Shown here one piece after another: positions 1 to 9,313 of a DNA stretch of 64,000 nucleotides. The notes below the pieces were generated by a model. That model saw nothing but the letters and a program-made list of their open reading frames with translations. It ran no database searches and had not been told where the DNA came from. The stretch comes from Candidatus Coxiella mudrowiae. GTDB lineage: Bacteria; Pseudomonadota; Gammaproteobacteria; Coxiellales; Coxiellaceae. Where the stretch lies: assembly GCA_001077715.1 (NCBI GenBank), contig CP011126.1, positions 124,001-188,000 on the forward strand, given 5' to 3'. Each line of letters starts with the position of its first letter. Position 1 is the first letter of the stretch. Position numbers and translations under genes: made by a program.

Positions 1-136
1 GGCATTGGTTGGCTTTAGATATGTCTTTGTGCGAGGCTATCATGGGGTTATGTTATTTTTGGATTTTTTCTTAATAGCTTTATTATAGCTTTATTAATTA
101 TCACGAGTATCGCTTGGCTAAAATATTGGTGTTCTT

Positions 137-1096
137 TTAATCCAAAAACATCGAGCTAACGGACTCTTTTTGGTTAATACGTGAAATGGTTTCGGCAATA
201 AGGGGACTCAACGAGATTTGTTTTATTTTGGTACAAGCTGCGGCTTCTTTTTGTAAAGGGATAGTATCGGTGACGATTAGTTCGTCAATTGTGGATTCTG
301 TGATATTTTCAATGGAATTTCCTGACAAAACCGGATGGGTACAATAGGACGATACTGTTACGGCGCCCTTGTCTTTTAAGGCTTGAGTAGCATGGCATAG
401 CGTGCCAGCTGTATCGACGATATCATCTACAATAACACAATGACGCCCCTCTACATTGCCAATGACATTCATGACTTCAGTTTGATTAGGTCCAGGACGA
501 CGTTTGTCGATAATAGCCAAATCTGAATCGTTTAGTCGTTTAGCAATAGCGCGAGCACGAACTACACCACCGACATCAGGAGAAACAATCATGGGATTTT
601 CTAATTTTTCGAGTAAGCGATATTCTTCTAACGCAGTGATACTGGCATAAATATTATCCACTGGCATATAAAAGAAGCCTTGAATTTGATCTGCGTGAAG
701 ATCGACAGTGATCAATCGGGAAAATCCTACATTTTGCATCATATCAGCGATCACTTTCGTGCTAATAGGGACTCGTGAAGACCGCACCCGACGATCTTGG
801 CGTGCGTAGCCGAAATAAGGCACAACGGCGGTAATGCTCGCAGCGGATGCTCGACGAAAAGCATCCCCCATCAAAATTAATTCCATTACATTTTCATTGA
901 CTGGATGGCCTGTTGAATGAATAAGATAGATATCTCGTCCCCGGACATTTTCTTGTATTTCAATACGAATCTCGCCATCAATAAAGCGGGTAACTAACGC
1001 GTTTCCAATAGTGGTATTCAGTTCTCTCGCTACGTTAACAGCAAGCGTGGGGTTAGCGCTACCGTGAAAAATGCGAATATCGCGAAGATTAGACAC
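137..1096 (-). CDS. prs: Ribose-phosphate pyrophosphokinase (PRPP synthetase)
   Basis: Makes PRPP from ribose 5-phosphate and ATP for purine, pyrimidine, NAD, histidine and tryptophan synthesis in the cytosol. The 319-residue product is full length for the class I family. It has the N-terminal half ending in the YFGYARQDRR nucleotide-binding segment and, near residue 220, the PRPP-binding signature VIVDDIVDTAGT. The start codon is GTG (1094-1096) with an AAAGGAAA Shine-Dalgarno just upstream; the protein begins SNLRDIRIFHG. It lies about 30 nt downstream of tRNA-Gln on the same strand, so the two probably share the tRNA promoter. In many gammaproteobacteria ispE and lolB lie upstream; here ispE is missing from that spot. 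No frameshift or missing motif is visible. Confidence 0.97.
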   Translation of the reverse strand: MSNLRDIRIFHGSANPTLAVNVARELNTTIGNALVTRFIDGEIRIEIQENVRGRDIYLIHSTGHPVNENVMELILMGDAFRRASAASITAVVPYFGYARQDRRVRSSRVPISTKVIADMMQNVGFSRLITVDLHADQIQGFFYMPVDNIYASITALEEYRLLEKLENPMIVSPDVGGVVRARAIAKRLNDSDLAIIDKRRPGPNQTEVMNVIGNVEGRHCVIVDDIVDTAGTLCHATQALKDKGAVTVSSYCTHPVLSGNSIENITESTIDELIVTDTIPLQKEAAACTKIKQISLSPLIAETISRINQKESVSSMFLD

Positions 1097-1126
1097 CCAA
1101 TTTCCTTTATAAATAAAAAATCATAG

Positions 1127-1198
1127 CTGGGGTGCCAGGATTCGAACCTGGGAATGCTGGGATCAAAACCCAGTGCCTTACCGCTTGGCGACACCCCA
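1127..1198 (-). tRNA. tRNA-Gln (anticodon TTG)
   Basis: Read on the minus strand this folds as a standard cloverleaf: acceptor TGGGGTG pairs perfectly with CACCCCA, D stem GCC/GGC, anticodon stem CTGGG/CCCAG around a TTTTGAT loop giving anticodon TTG, and T stem CCAGG/CCTGG with the TTCGAAT loop. The discriminator base is G. The three bases after it are CTA, not CCA, so the CCA tail is not encoded and must be added by the Cca enzyme encoded 3.6 kb away. The gene sits in the 5' leader of prs, a conserved gammaproteobacterial arrangement. Confidence 0.95.
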
Positions 1199-1231
1199 TT
1201 AATCAGATCAAAAACAGATAAATGAGCAGCC

Positions 1232-1259
1232 ATATTAGCAGTTTTAGTAGCTCTGTCAA
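1232..1259 (-). promoter_or_regulatory. Sigma70-type promoter for tRNA-Gln and probably prs
   Basis: On the minus strand there is a perfect -35 TTGACA (1254-1259), a 16-bp spacer and a -10 TAATAT (1232-1237), 33 bp before the mature tRNA 5' end. No other convincing promoter lies between the tRNA and the prs start, so this promoter probably drives both. Confidence 0.65.
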
Positions 1260-1876
1260 ACTTGTATAGATTACGGACAAGCCTTTAACGTTGGTGATTT
1301 TTCTACTTCGTAAGCTCCTGATCACTCTCACTCTTCCTTGATGCTGGTTGTTCTTAAATCATCGCGGTCGGAGTCTATGTGGTTGAAAACTTAACCGACA
1401 AAATTATTATGTATAGTATATAAATTATGTATAGTATATAATAAGTGCTATTCTCTTCCACCTGTTCTTGCGTAAGATTCCTTTCGTTTAAAGGGAATAG
1501 CCCAAGTTATTTCGATAGCTTTCAAACCAAGGCGGAATAGTCCTCGTAGGGATAGAGCGCGGAGATTGTGGAAAGTCAAAGAAAGAAAGATAGAAGGGAT
1601 TATCAAAATACCTAATATACAAGGGAAACTAAAAACCTAAAACTAAAAAAGATTTTTTAATGAGATTTTTATTATTTTTTATTATTGCTCCAAAATATCA
1701 GTTTTATATTTTTTATACAAGTTTTTTGAATTTTTCTTGTAAAAAAGAAACAGTAGCATCGTTCAGTTTAGAAAAAGATAAATTAATTGTTAGTCGTATT
1801 AGTCGATTTAATAATAACTCCAAATAATATTTTTAATAAATCGAGAGGGTTGGAAAACATGGATAAATCCAAGATT
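1260..1876. other. Non-coding gap where ispE would be expected
   Basis: Over 600 bp between the tRNA-Gln promoter and the methyltransferase remnant with no coding pattern that I can follow on either strand. In gammaproteobacteria with the order lolB-ispE-tRNA-Gln-prs, the ispE gene occupies this interval. I found no GHMP-kinase glycine-rich motif, so ispE was removed or had already been absent rather than recently broken. The only structure is the 18-bp tandem duplication. Confidence 0.6.
1406..1441. repeat. 18-bp tandem duplication
   Basis: Two exact head-to-tail copies of ATTATGTATAGTATATAA (1406-1423 and 1424-1441) in non-coding, very AT-rich DNA. It is one of many two-copy tandem duplications in decayed parts of the window. 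Confidence 0.9.
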
Positions 1877-2600
1877 TCAGACGATCCTCGATCTTTGTGT
1901 GTTTTTAAGTTTAGTGCATTTTAACTCAATGACTTCCTCAGGGGTTCGGTGCTCGAGTAGAAATGCTACTGTAGTTGAAGTAATTTTTTCATTTTCATTT
2001 TCGAGTGGTTGATTTTCTTCTTTGATTTTATATCCCAAGCTTTTAGCCATATAAGTTGTGATGTAGAGATGTTGACAGCCGTCAATGAAAATATAATTTG
2101 CCAGGGCGGTCTTTTGTAAAATATTAAGTGCTTTAAAAAGCATTCTTTATGACATGTTCAGTCAAAGTTCCAGAAAAGACAACAATTTTGATGCTTTCAC
2201 TTTCAGTTTTGTTTAAGAATGTGTTAATATCTTGCATATCTTCTTGAGAAAAAATACAAGCTTTTTGATAGTTGTCGAGGTAGGGTTTTATATTTTTCTC
2301 ATTAAAGTCAATACCTATAAATTTAAATTTATCCGCATATGGAACATTTTTGACTTTACTTTCTAATAACTTAAGAAAATTCCCATTTCCACAGCCAGCA
2401 TCTAATGATAAAGAAATTTTTATTAGTATCTAAACTTTTTTCTAATTCGCAGATTTTATCGGAAAGGAATAATTTTGGTATAAAATTTATAACCAATGAC
2501 GGTTAAACATACTGCATACCGGTAAAGGTTCGCATCACCCGTTTCATTTTCATCAATTCTAAAATAAAATTTATCTTTCCTATTTCAAAGATCTAACTTT
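1877..2600 (-). pseudogene. Class I SAM-dependent methyltransferase, broken
   Basis: Stitching three frames on the minus strand restores a methyltransferase-like protein. It runs from an N-terminal piece (FRIDENETGDANLYRYAV...) through the SAM-binding motif I LSLDAGCGNGNFLKLL and a motif-II-like FIGIDF to a C-terminal domain (ANYIFIDGCQHLYITTYMAKSL) ending near RTPEEVIELK. At least three frameshifts separate these parts, near 2460, 2415 and 2137. The last two are single-base changes in A and T homopolymers. The substrate cannot be deduced. It lies between tRNA-Gln and lolB, in the place usually held by ispE, but bears no resemblance to ispE. Confidence 0.75.
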
Positions 2601-2699
2601 ATAATAATAATAGAATTTTTTTCCATTGAAGAAAGTTTTTATTTTATCGGAAAAAGCAGTTTGTGTGAATGAAGATTGTTTATCACTAAGGTTTTTTGA

Positions 2700-2708
2700 G
2701 GGGGGGGG
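2700..2708. repeat. Run of nine G
   Basis: A nine-base G homopolymer in an otherwise AT-rich non-coding spacer between the methyltransferase remnant and lolB. Similar 8-10 base G or C runs recur in this window. Confidence 0.85.
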
Positions 2709-2794
2709 ATCCGTATTTTATTTCCTAGATAGAGCCACTAAATAGGTAAATAAAAAAATTTTATTGATTCAGAAAAAGTATATTTTTTTAATTT

Positions 2795-3397
2795 TTATAA
2801 TTGCCAAGATTTGATAATGATTTTGATAGTAAAAGGTCCTTTATTTAATATTAAAGTGTAGGGTACGATAGAATCAATTGTGGAATATCGAGAAAAACGA
2901 ATGCTCCAACCCTTTTGTTGTAAGACGGTTAAATGGCCGTAGGAATCAAAGTTGCCATGATAGATGCCTGGTGCAGGGATGCCCCGGACCCAATAATAAA
3001 GATTTGAAACAGGAAGTTGCCAACCCAATTGTTGCTGCAATAATTGCTCGGGTGTGCAAGTGGTATAATGTTCTTGAGAAGAGCGCCATAACATTACCAT
3101 TCCGGGTCGGCCAGATATTTCAACGCTATAAATTCCCAAGGTAGAATGGATACGAATATGATAATTAGTTCCTTTTTGTTGCCATTCATATTCGGCGATG
3201 ATGGTTCTGCCAGGCTCTTTAATGCTGAATGCACCATCGATATTCCAAAGTGAAAACTGGCTTAAAGCATGATAGTGTTTTTGCCAGGATTGAGCTTGGT
3301 AGGTGACAGTAGGCTGAGTCGGCAAACGGAGGGTAGGAGTGCAGCCGGCAGTTGCTGCTAAAGTACTCAGGAGAATTAATCTTGAATAATTTTTCAC
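2795..3397 (-). CDS. lolB: Outer-membrane lipoprotein LolB
   Basis: Receives lipoproteins from the periplasmic carrier LolA and inserts them in the outer membrane. The 200-residue product fits the family length. It starts with a lipoprotein signal peptide ([19 protein letters not shown]) with a lipobox ending in C19, followed by the LolB fold: [22 protein letters not shown] and the WVRGIPAPG segment that is typical of LolB near residue 140. The C-terminal beta strands are present, so the gene looks intact. The lipobox -3 residue is T rather than the usual L. The gene is in the conserved lolB-(ispE)-tRNA-Gln-prs neighbourhood, now separated from prs by 1.7 kb of decayed DNA. Confidence 0.9.
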   Translation of the reverse strand: MKNYSRLILLSTLAATAGCTPTLRLPTQPTVTYQAQSWQKHYHALSQFSLWNIDGAFSIKEPGRTIIAEYEWQQKGTNYHIRIHSTLGIYSVEISGRPGMVMLWRSSQEHYTTCTPEQLLQQQLGWQLPVSNLYYWVRGIPAPGIYHGNFDSYGHLTVLQQKGWSIRFSRYSTIDSIVPYTLILNKGPFTIKIIIKSWQL

Positions 3398-3621
3398 GGA
3401 GAAGCTCCTTCTCTTTCTGATTTCTGATTAAAGTAGATAACCGCTTTTTTTAATAAATATATTTTTTATGAAAACCATGCAATTATTTTTCTGTGAGGAT
3501 GCTTGTCCACCGTTCGCGTTAGTTGTTCCAAAATCGTTAAACCCAATAGGAGTCAAGACTTCTATAACGCTATAGGAAGGCTCTCCTTTAACATTTCAAC
3601 GATTTGCTTTAAAGTAATAGC

Positions 3622-4785
3622 ATGTTGGTCAAAAAGTTACCAAAACCAGACCCCGTTGCCCAGCTTCATAGCGATCGCTTGAAGTTAAAAATTTTAGAAG
3701 AGATTGATCGACAAGGGCCGCTCACCTTTGCGCGTTATATGAACTTAGCTCTTTATTCACTAGGTCTAGGCTATTATAGCGCTGGCGCGCATAAATTTGG
3801 AGCAGCGGGCGATTTCGTTACTGCACCTGAAATTTCTCCTATTTTTTCTCAATGTGTAGCACGTCAATGTTATCAAATATTACAAGACTTAAACGGCGGC
3901 GATATTCTCGAACTTGGTGCGGGAACTGGAATGATGGCAGTCGGTATATTAAAAGAACTTAAGCGTAATCGATGTTTACCTAATTGTTATTTCATTTTAG
4001 AAGTCAGTGCGGATCTACGAGACCGTCAAAAAACATTTCTTCGAAAAGAGCTTCCAGAATTAGTTGACAGTGTTAGGTGGCTAAATCAATTGCCCACAAA
4101 TTTTGTGGGCATTATTGTCGGAAATGAAGTGATAGATGCCTTGCCAGCCCATAAATTTAAAATTGAAAATAATGCTATTAAAGAAATTTATGTAGATAGT
4201 GAAAGAGAAGAGTTTGTATGGAAAATGGCTGATCCTTCGTCGCTTGATTTAACTCAGCAAATTAAAAATTTAGGCATTGATTTTCCTACTGATTACGAAT
4301 CAGAAATTAATTTATTATTGACGCCTTGGATTGCTTCGTTGGCTGATGTTCTAAAGAAAGGATTAATTTTGTTGATTGATTACGGATTCCCGCGACATGA
4401 ATATTATCACCCAAATCGTAACCGAGGTACTATTGCTTCCCATTACCGACATTATAGTCATTTCGATCCACTTATTTTGCCCGGCATTCAAGATATTACC
4501 ATTCATGTCGATTTTACGGCCGTTGCAGAAGCGGCTGCTCGCCATCGATTGAGTGTAGCGGGATTTATTCATCAAGCGGGTTTTTTGTTAAATTGTGGCC
4601 TCACTTCATTCACCACTTCCCCAAAAAATGTAGTAGAGCATTATCAAATTGCACAACAAATTAAGAAACTAACATTGCCTAGTGAAATGGGAGAATTATT
4701 TAAAGTAATTGCCTTAACTCGTAATTATAATTCTGCTTTACTTGGCTTTTCGAGCAGAAATCAAATAGGCCGTCTTTCCTTCTGA
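3622..4785 (+). CDS. MidA/NDUFAF7-family SAM-dependent methyltransferase
   Basis: A 387-residue protein of the DUF185 family, whose mitochondrial member NDUFAF7 methylates an arginine in respiratory complex I; the bacterial substrate is uncertain. Visible landmarks are the N-terminal GPLTFARYMNLALYSLGLGYY helix, GAAGDFVTAPEISPIFSQ around residues 65-80, the SAM-binding glycine loop ILELGAGTGMMA, GNEVIDALPAH after it, and LIDYGFPRHEYYHP in the second half. All are in one frame and the length is normal. The stop codon abuts the stop of convergent cca with no spacer. Substrate assignment rests on family only. Confidence 0.88.
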   Translation: MLVKKLPKPDPVAQLHSDRLKLKILEEIDRQGPLTFARYMNLALYSLGLGYYSAGAHKFGAAGDFVTAPEISPIFSQCVARQCYQILQDLNGGDILELGAGTGMMAVGILKELKRNRCLPNCYFILEVSADLRDRQKTFLRKELPELVDSVRWLNQLPTNFVGIIVGNEVIDALPAHKFKIENNAIKEIYVDSEREEFVWKMADPSSLDLTQQIKNLGIDFPTDYESEINLLLTPWIASLADVLKKGLILLIDYGFPRHEYYHPNRNRGTIASHYRHYSHFDPLILPGIQDITIHVDFTAVAEAAARHRLSVAGFIHQAGFLLNCGLTSFTTSPKNVVEHYQIAQQIKKLTLPSEMGELFKVIALTRNYNSALLGFSSRNQIGRLSF

Positions 4786-5898
4786 TTATACGTTCTTCTC
4801 CCTTGGAGCGGATGAAATTAAGGGGCGAATGGCTTCCAGTCGTAGCGTTTCCAGCGCTTTTGCGAAAGCTTCTCCTTTTAATTGTCTTTCTTGTAAGCGC
4901 TTAATGTCGATTGACTTAATGGCTTTAATGGTTTTTCGGATTTTGTCATCATTTTTAGCTGAGTTAGGATAAAGCGAGCTACAAATAAAAAGAAATTGTT
5001 CAAAACGTTCGTTCCTGCGCAACGCATCAGTTTTAATGATAAAATTCAGAAACTCTTTTTCATTCATTTGGTCGATATCTTTATATAATTCTTTGAATCG
5101 TGAAACCATAGTCGCTAAATCGGAATATTCATTGGGAACTCGATATTGTAAAGTTAGTTGTTGTTGAATCGCTCCGAATGAAAGATTGCTGAATAGAGCA
5201 GTAAAGCGAAGAATAGGGGATAAAGTTTTACTTGCGATTTGAGATAAAGTGTTCATGCTTTTGTATTGATGATGGAGAGTGGGGAATAAAATAGCTAAAG
5301 CGCCACAATCGTCTAATACTGTGAAAAATCGAGTGGGTGTTTCGTTAGCGAGTGCACGTACTAGCTCTTGCCAAACACGTTCAGGTACTAATGAATTTAC
5401 CTCTCCTGCACTCGTCATTTTTTTCATCAGGTCTAATGTCTCAGGATGAATAGAAAATTCAGGAAATTTGGTCGCCAAGCGAGCTAAGCGTAAAATCCGC
5501 ACAGGATCTTCTTGGAAGGCGGGAGAAACATGACGTAAGACTTTATTTTTTAGATCTTGTTGACCGCCGTAAGGATCAACGAGCTTGCCCTCGGGTGATT
5601 TAGCTATAGCGTTGATGGTTAAATCGCGCCGCTTTAAATCCTCTTCGAGAGCTACATTGGGTTCCGCATAGAAGCTAAACCCTTTATATCCCTTGGCTAT
5701 TTTTCGCTCTGTACGGGCGAGTGCGTATTCTTCATGAGTTTTAGGATCTAAAAACACGGGGAATTCTTTCCCAACAGGTTTAAAACCATGAGCGATCATT
5801 TCTTCGGGCGTAGCGCCTACCACGACCCAATCTTTTTCTTTTACTGGCAGCCCTAATAATTCATCCCGAACAGCTCCACCTACCAAGTAAATTTTCAA
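4786..5898 (-). CDS. cca: CCA tRNA nucleotidyltransferase (class II)
   Basis: Adds or repairs the 3' CCA of tRNAs. The N-terminal nucleotidyltransferase part is clear: [12 protein letters not shown] at residues 5-16, the RRDLTINA motif near residue 90, [17 protein letters not shown] around 125-140 and the PERVWQEL motif. Two departures from the E. coli enzyme are visible. The catalytic DxD is E21-K-D23, and the HD phosphohydrolase dyad (LCHDLGK in E. coli) is LFSNLSF, so the phosphatase activity of the multifunctional enzyme should be absent. The 370-residue length suits an enzyme reduced at the C terminus (E. coli 412). It matters here because the neighbouring tRNA-Gln has no encoded CCA. 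The frame is open throughout. Confidence 0.93.
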   Translation of the reverse strand: MKIYLVGGAVRDELLGLPVKEKDWVVVGATPEEMIAHGFKPVGKEFPVFLDPKTHEEYALARTERKIAKGYKGFSFYAEPNVALEEDLKRRDLTINAIAKSPEGKLVDPYGGQQDLKNKVLRHVSPAFQEDPVRILRLARLATKFPEFSIHPETLDLMKKMTSAGEVNSLVPERVWQELVRALANETPTRFFTVLDDCGALAILFPTLHHQYKSMNTLSQIASKTLSPILRFTALFSNLSFGAIQQQLTLQYRVPNEYSDLATMVSRFKELYKDIDQMNEKEFLNFIIKTDALRRNERFEQFLFICSSLYPNSAKNDDKIRKTIKAIKSIDIKRLQERQLKGEAFAKALETLRLEAIRPLISSAPREKNV

Positions 5899-5998
5899 TT
5901 GTGTTATCCTCTCTTCTTTATCTTCGATCCTACCACAAATGAAGATGTGCTCCCTGATAATATTTACTAGGATTCCTAAAATTTAAAATATCATTATC

Positions 5999-6838
5999 AT
6001 GAGTAAATTACCCAAATATCTGCTCCAACACACTCTATCAAGAATAGTGGGTTGGCTCGCTGATCGACGATGGGGTTCAATTACCCGCGCGATAATCCGG
6101 CTATTTATCTGTTGCTATGGGGTTAACATGCAAGAAGCAAAAAATCCCGATATCCAATCGTACAGCTCTTTTAACGCCTTTTTTACTCGATATTTGAATC
6201 CTACATTACGACTAATAACGACTGATTCCAAAGCGGTCGCTTCTCCCGTAGATGGAATTATTAGCGAAATAGGACAATTAAAAGGTGAAACCATTCTCCA
6301 GGCGAAAAAACATAGTTATACAGTAACTGACTTATTGGGTGGCAGCACGGAACAAGCGAAACCCTTTCAGGGTGGGGCTTATTTTACGGCATATTTAGCT
6401 CCAAAAGATTATCATCGAATTCACATGCCCATCGATGGTCATTTGTTAGAGATGGTGCATATCCCTGGTCGCCTTTTTCCTGTTAATCCATTTTTGGTTC
6501 AAACCATTCCTAGGCTATTTGCTCGTAATGAGCGAGTAGTATGTTTATTCGAAACGCGAGTGGGACCTATGGCTGTAGTGATTGTAGGTGCTACCTTAGT
6601 AAGTAGTATAAATACCGTTTGGTATGGCACTGTAACCCCCCCTACCCAGCGCGCTATTTCGGTATGGGATTATCGAGAAAACAATATTAATCTAGCGCGA
6701 GGGGATGAATTAGGTCATTTTAAAATGGGTTCTACCGTGATTTTATTATTCCCTTTTCGGGGAGTGCAATGGGAGTCTCATTGGCAAACCAATAGTCGTA
6801 TTTTTTTTGGTGAAAAAATTGGAACACTGCTTGCTTAG
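5999..6838 (+). CDS. psd: Phosphatidylserine decarboxylase proenzyme
   Basis: Converts phosphatidylserine to phosphatidylethanolamine at the inner membrane. The 279-residue length is normal. The self-cleavage site is in [11 protein letters not shown], with cleavage predicted between G244 and S245 so that S245 becomes the pyruvoyl cofactor of the short alpha chain. Other family marks are FNAFFTRYL near residue 57, [13 protein letters not shown] (the conserved VDG), and [11 protein letters not shown] with the conserved histidines near 140. It stands alone after the divergent cca. The following 260 bp hold a palindromic repeat and then the sodC remnant. It appears fully functional. Confidence 0.95.
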   Translation: MSKLPKYLLQHTLSRIVGWLADRRWGSITRAIIRLFICCYGVNMQEAKNPDIQSYSSFNAFFTRYLNPTLRLITTDSKAVASPVDGIISEIGQLKGETILQAKKHSYTVTDLLGGSTEQAKPFQGGAYFTAYLAPKDYHRIHMPIDGHLLEMVHIPGRLFPVNPFLVQTIPRLFARNERVVCLFETRVGPMAVVIVGATLVSSINTVWYGTVTPPTQRAISVWDYRENNINLARGDELGHFKMGSTVILLFPFRGVQWESHWQTNSRIFFGEKIGTLLA

Positions 6839-6928
6839 AGAATGCTTAGATAATTTATCTCAGTTTAGTCTCACTTCTATCCACTTCATAAAATTTCAGA
6901 AATTCTAATTTTGGTTTTTGCAGAGATA

Positions 6929-7007
6929 CGTCATTCCCGCGAAAGTGGGAATCCTGAAGAGAGAATGGCTTATGCTAGGCTGGATTCCCGCTTCCGCGGA
7001 AATGACG
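6929..7007. repeat. Palindromic dispersed element, copy 1
   Basis: Ends are an imperfect inverted repeat: CGTCATTCCCGCGAAAGTGG on the left mirrored by GGATTCCCGCTTCCGCGG...AATGACG on the right, with about 27 bp between the arms. Flanking AATTCTAATTTTG / CAAAATTAGAA extends the palindrome. An inverted relative with similar arms and a similar centre lies at 32134-32216. It belongs to the style of ATTCCC-GGGAAT repeats scattered in many proteobacterial genomes. It is non-coding and could form a long hairpin RNA after psd. Confidence 0.7.
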
Positions 7008-7105
7008 AATTCAAAATTAGAACTGGTGACAGAGTTTAAATTTGTAGTGAAGGTTGTTATAATCCTTTGAAAAGATAAGGAATTACTATGTTATAAGGAA
7101 TTGCT

Positions 7106-7617
7106 ATGTGATTAAGTACTTCTCTCCTTGGGCTTGCTTTTTCTAGCTTTGTAGCAGTCACTTACGCGAAAACGGTGAGCGTAAATTTAAACTGGATTGC
7201 AGAAACGGATCAAGGGTCATCGATGATGGGCTCCGTTACTTTAACGGACACGAAATATGGAATGTTGATTAGCTCTAATTTGCATGGATTATCATCGGGC
7301 ATTCATGGTTTTCATATTTACATGTATCCCAACTGCGGGATACGGTGGCGAAGCTCTAGGAGAACATCTTGATCCTGGAAAAACTGGACAGCATTTTGGG
7401 CCTTATAAATCAAATACCCATTTAGAAAATCTGTCGGCTTTAACTATTGAAAAAATGGTACGGCAAAATTGCCGATTTTGGCTCCGCGTTTGAAAGTTCA
7501 AGAAGTGATGGTCATTCTTTGATTATTTATGTGGGTGGTGATAATTATTCCGATCATTCTGAAAAATTAGGTGGCGGCGGTGCCCAAATTTCCTGCGCGG
7601 TAGGGGTAATCCGTTAA
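7106..7617 (+). pseudogene. sodC: Periplasmic Cu/Zn superoxide dismutase, broken
   Basis: Remnant of a secreted Cu/Zn SOD. Immediately after the ATG comes a TGA stop, then a readable signal peptide (TSLLGLAFSSFVAVTYA), then VNLNWIAETDQG and GIHGFHIYMYPNCG. A frameshift leads to GGEALGEHLDPGKTGQHFGP in another frame, and a second shift leads to the C-terminal GHSLIIYVGGDNYSDH and GGGGAQISCAVGVIR. The copper-site HxH is HIY, so a metal ligand is also lost. Two near-identical AAGGAATT-ACTATG blocks precede the start, a small tandem duplication. Loss means no periplasmic superoxide defence from this locus. Confidence 0.88.
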
Positions 7618-7668
7618 ATAGTGTTGGAAAGATGTTGATTCGCACTATAGGGGCTAGCACTGCATTTT

Positions 7669-8634
7669 CTAAGCAATATCCGCTGGGAAGGTGATCACCT
7701 CCTTAATTTGTTGGGCTTTTGTTTTAACCATGAGTAATCGATCTAAGCCTAAAGCAACCCCCGCACAAGGAGGTAACCCAGTTTCTAGTGAGGCAAGAAA
7801 GCGATGATCGATCTCAATTTCGAAAAGCCCTTTCTTTTGGCGCTTTAAAATATCCTGTTCAAAGCGGTAACGTTGTTCTTGGGCATCGGTTAATTCTTCA
7901 AAGCCATTTGCGCATTCTACCCCCTCAATATACAATTCGAATCGTAAAGCGACATTTGAGTTTTCTGGGTGGATTTTAGCTAAGGTTGATTGGGAGGCCG
8001 GAAAATCATAAACAAATAAGGGTTGACCAAATCCAATTTTTGCTTCGAAAGCATGAGTGAACAGAAACTGCAATAAAATGTCCTGATCATTATAATCATT
8101 GACATTTTCGAGCGAAAATTGTCGAGCTAGAGACTGCAATTCCTTTAATGAAACTCGAAATGGGTTAATCGATAGATGTTCTGAAAATAATTCGGAATAA
8201 GTTTTTCGGACAGATTTTTTTGTGTGGAGCGTAAATTGCAATAATTCATCCATTTCGTTCATCAAATCGTGATGACTAAAACTGGGTCTATACCATTCCA
8301 ATAAAGTAAACTCAGGATTATGTTGAGAGCCTGTCTCACCATTACGAAAAGCTTTACATATTTGATAAATCGCTCCACTCCCATTAGCGAGAAGCCGCTT
8401 CATGGCATATTCCGGAGAGGTTTGTAGATAATAATGGCGTTTTTCTTTATGGTTGTAATAAGCTGTTTGGAAGCTTTCAATATGAATATCAGTTACGGTG
8501 TGTTGGGATAAGAGTGGAGTTTCAACTTCTAGAACGTCTCGCTCGGCGAAAAACTGCCGAATATTGGAGTACAATTTTGCACGGAGTTGTTGATTTATAA
8601 GGGAAGCAGTTGGTCGCCAGTTTAAATCAAACAT
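7669..8634 (-). CDS. epmA: EF-P-(R)-beta-lysine ligase (GenX/PoxA)
   Basis: Class II lysyl-tRNA-synthetase-like enzyme that attaches beta-lysine to elongation factor P. The 321-residue protein has no anticodon-binding domain, as expected. It carries motif 1 (FFAERDVLEVETPLL), motif 2 (ICKAFRNGETGSQHNPEFTLLEWYRP) and motif 3 (GVALGLDRLLM) near residue 300. The gene lies 75 bp downstream of efp on the same strand, so substrate and modifying enzyme are probably co-transcribed. The partner EpmB, which makes the beta-lysine, is not in the window. All motifs are intact and the frame is open. Confidence 0.94.
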   Translation of the reverse strand: MFDLNWRPTASLINQQLRAKLYSNIRQFFAERDVLEVETPLLSQHTVTDIHIESFQTAYYNHKEKRHYYLQTSPEYAMKRLLANGSGAIYQICKAFRNGETGSQHNPEFTLLEWYRPSFSHHDLMNEMDELLQFTLHTKKSVRKTYSELFSEHLSINPFRVSLKELQSLARQFSLENVNDYNDQDILLQFLFTHAFEAKIGFGQPLFVYDFPASQSTLAKIHPENSNVALRFELYIEGVECANGFEELTDAQEQRYRFEQDILKRQKKGLFEIEIDHRFLASLETGLPPCAGVALGLDRLLMVKTKAQQIKEVITFPADIA

Positions 8635-8709
8635 TAATTTTATTTGAATGAGCTGGAAAAGATTTATTTTTTTCCTTTTTCTTTGCTCGAATGATGCCGA
8701 AGGTTTGGA

Positions 8710-9276
8710 TTATTTCGCCCGGGAAACGTATTCTCCACGACGGGTATCGATTTTAATTACTTCGCCTTCATTCAAAAACAATGGAACGCGTACCACAGCG
8801 CCACTTTCAAGTTTCGCACGTTTTGTACCACCAGTGGCTGTATCGCCACGAACTCCAGGTTCTGTTTCAATGATTTTTAATTCCACGAAATTGGGGGGAT
8901 CAACCGATAAAGGGGAGCCGTTCCACATAGTTACGGTGCATAGCGCTTCTTCTTTGAGCCATTGTTTCGTATCCCCTACGATTTCAGACGAAGCAGCGTA
9001 TTGTTCGTAAGTTTCCGACACCATGAAATGCCAAAACCCTCCATTGTTGTATAAATATTGCATTTCTACTTCGACCACGTTGGCAGCGGGCAGAGTTTCA
9101 CCAGACTTAAAAGTGTGTTCCAATACCCGGCCAGTCTTCAAGTTACGGAATTTAACACGATTAAAAGCCTGACCTTTGCCGGGTTTAACGAATTCATTCT
9201 CAATGATGCTGCAAGGATCTCCATCGACCATGACTTTTAATCCACCACGGAACTCGTTTGTACTATAGGTTGCCAT
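8710..9276 (-). CDS. efp: Elongation factor P
   Basis: Relieves ribosomes stalled at polyproline stretches. At 188 residues it has the standard three beta-barrel domains. The modified lysine lies in the loop [10 protein letters not shown] at about residue 34, preceded by DPCSIIENE, and the C-terminal signature [18 protein letters not shown] is complete. The lysine and the adjacent epmA imply beta-lysylation. It is divergent from priA, with only 37 bp between the two starts, so the promoters must overlap or face each other closely. No defect seen. Confidence 0.97.
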   Translation of the reverse strand: MATYSTNEFRGGLKVMVDGDPCSIIENEFVKPGKGQAFNRVKFRNLKTGRVLEHTFKSGETLPAANVVEVEMQYLYNNGGFWHFMVSETYEQYAASSEIVGDTKQWLKEEALCTVTMWNGSPLSVDPPNFVELKIIETEPGVRGDTATGGTKRAKLESGAVVRVPLFLNEGEVIKIDTRRGEYVSRAK

Positions 9277-9313
9277 AAGGGTCTCTTGTGGTTAGCATCG
9301 CAAGCGTTATCAT

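Noticed and set aside
1-136. Possible end of a gene downstream of prs
   Set aside because: Many gammaproteobacteria have rplY or pth here, but I see no coding pattern in these 136 bases.
2878-3144. Plus-strand open frame of 88 codons across lolB
   Set aside because: It is antisense to lolB, has no ribosome site or family features, and lolB has clear lipoprotein motifs.
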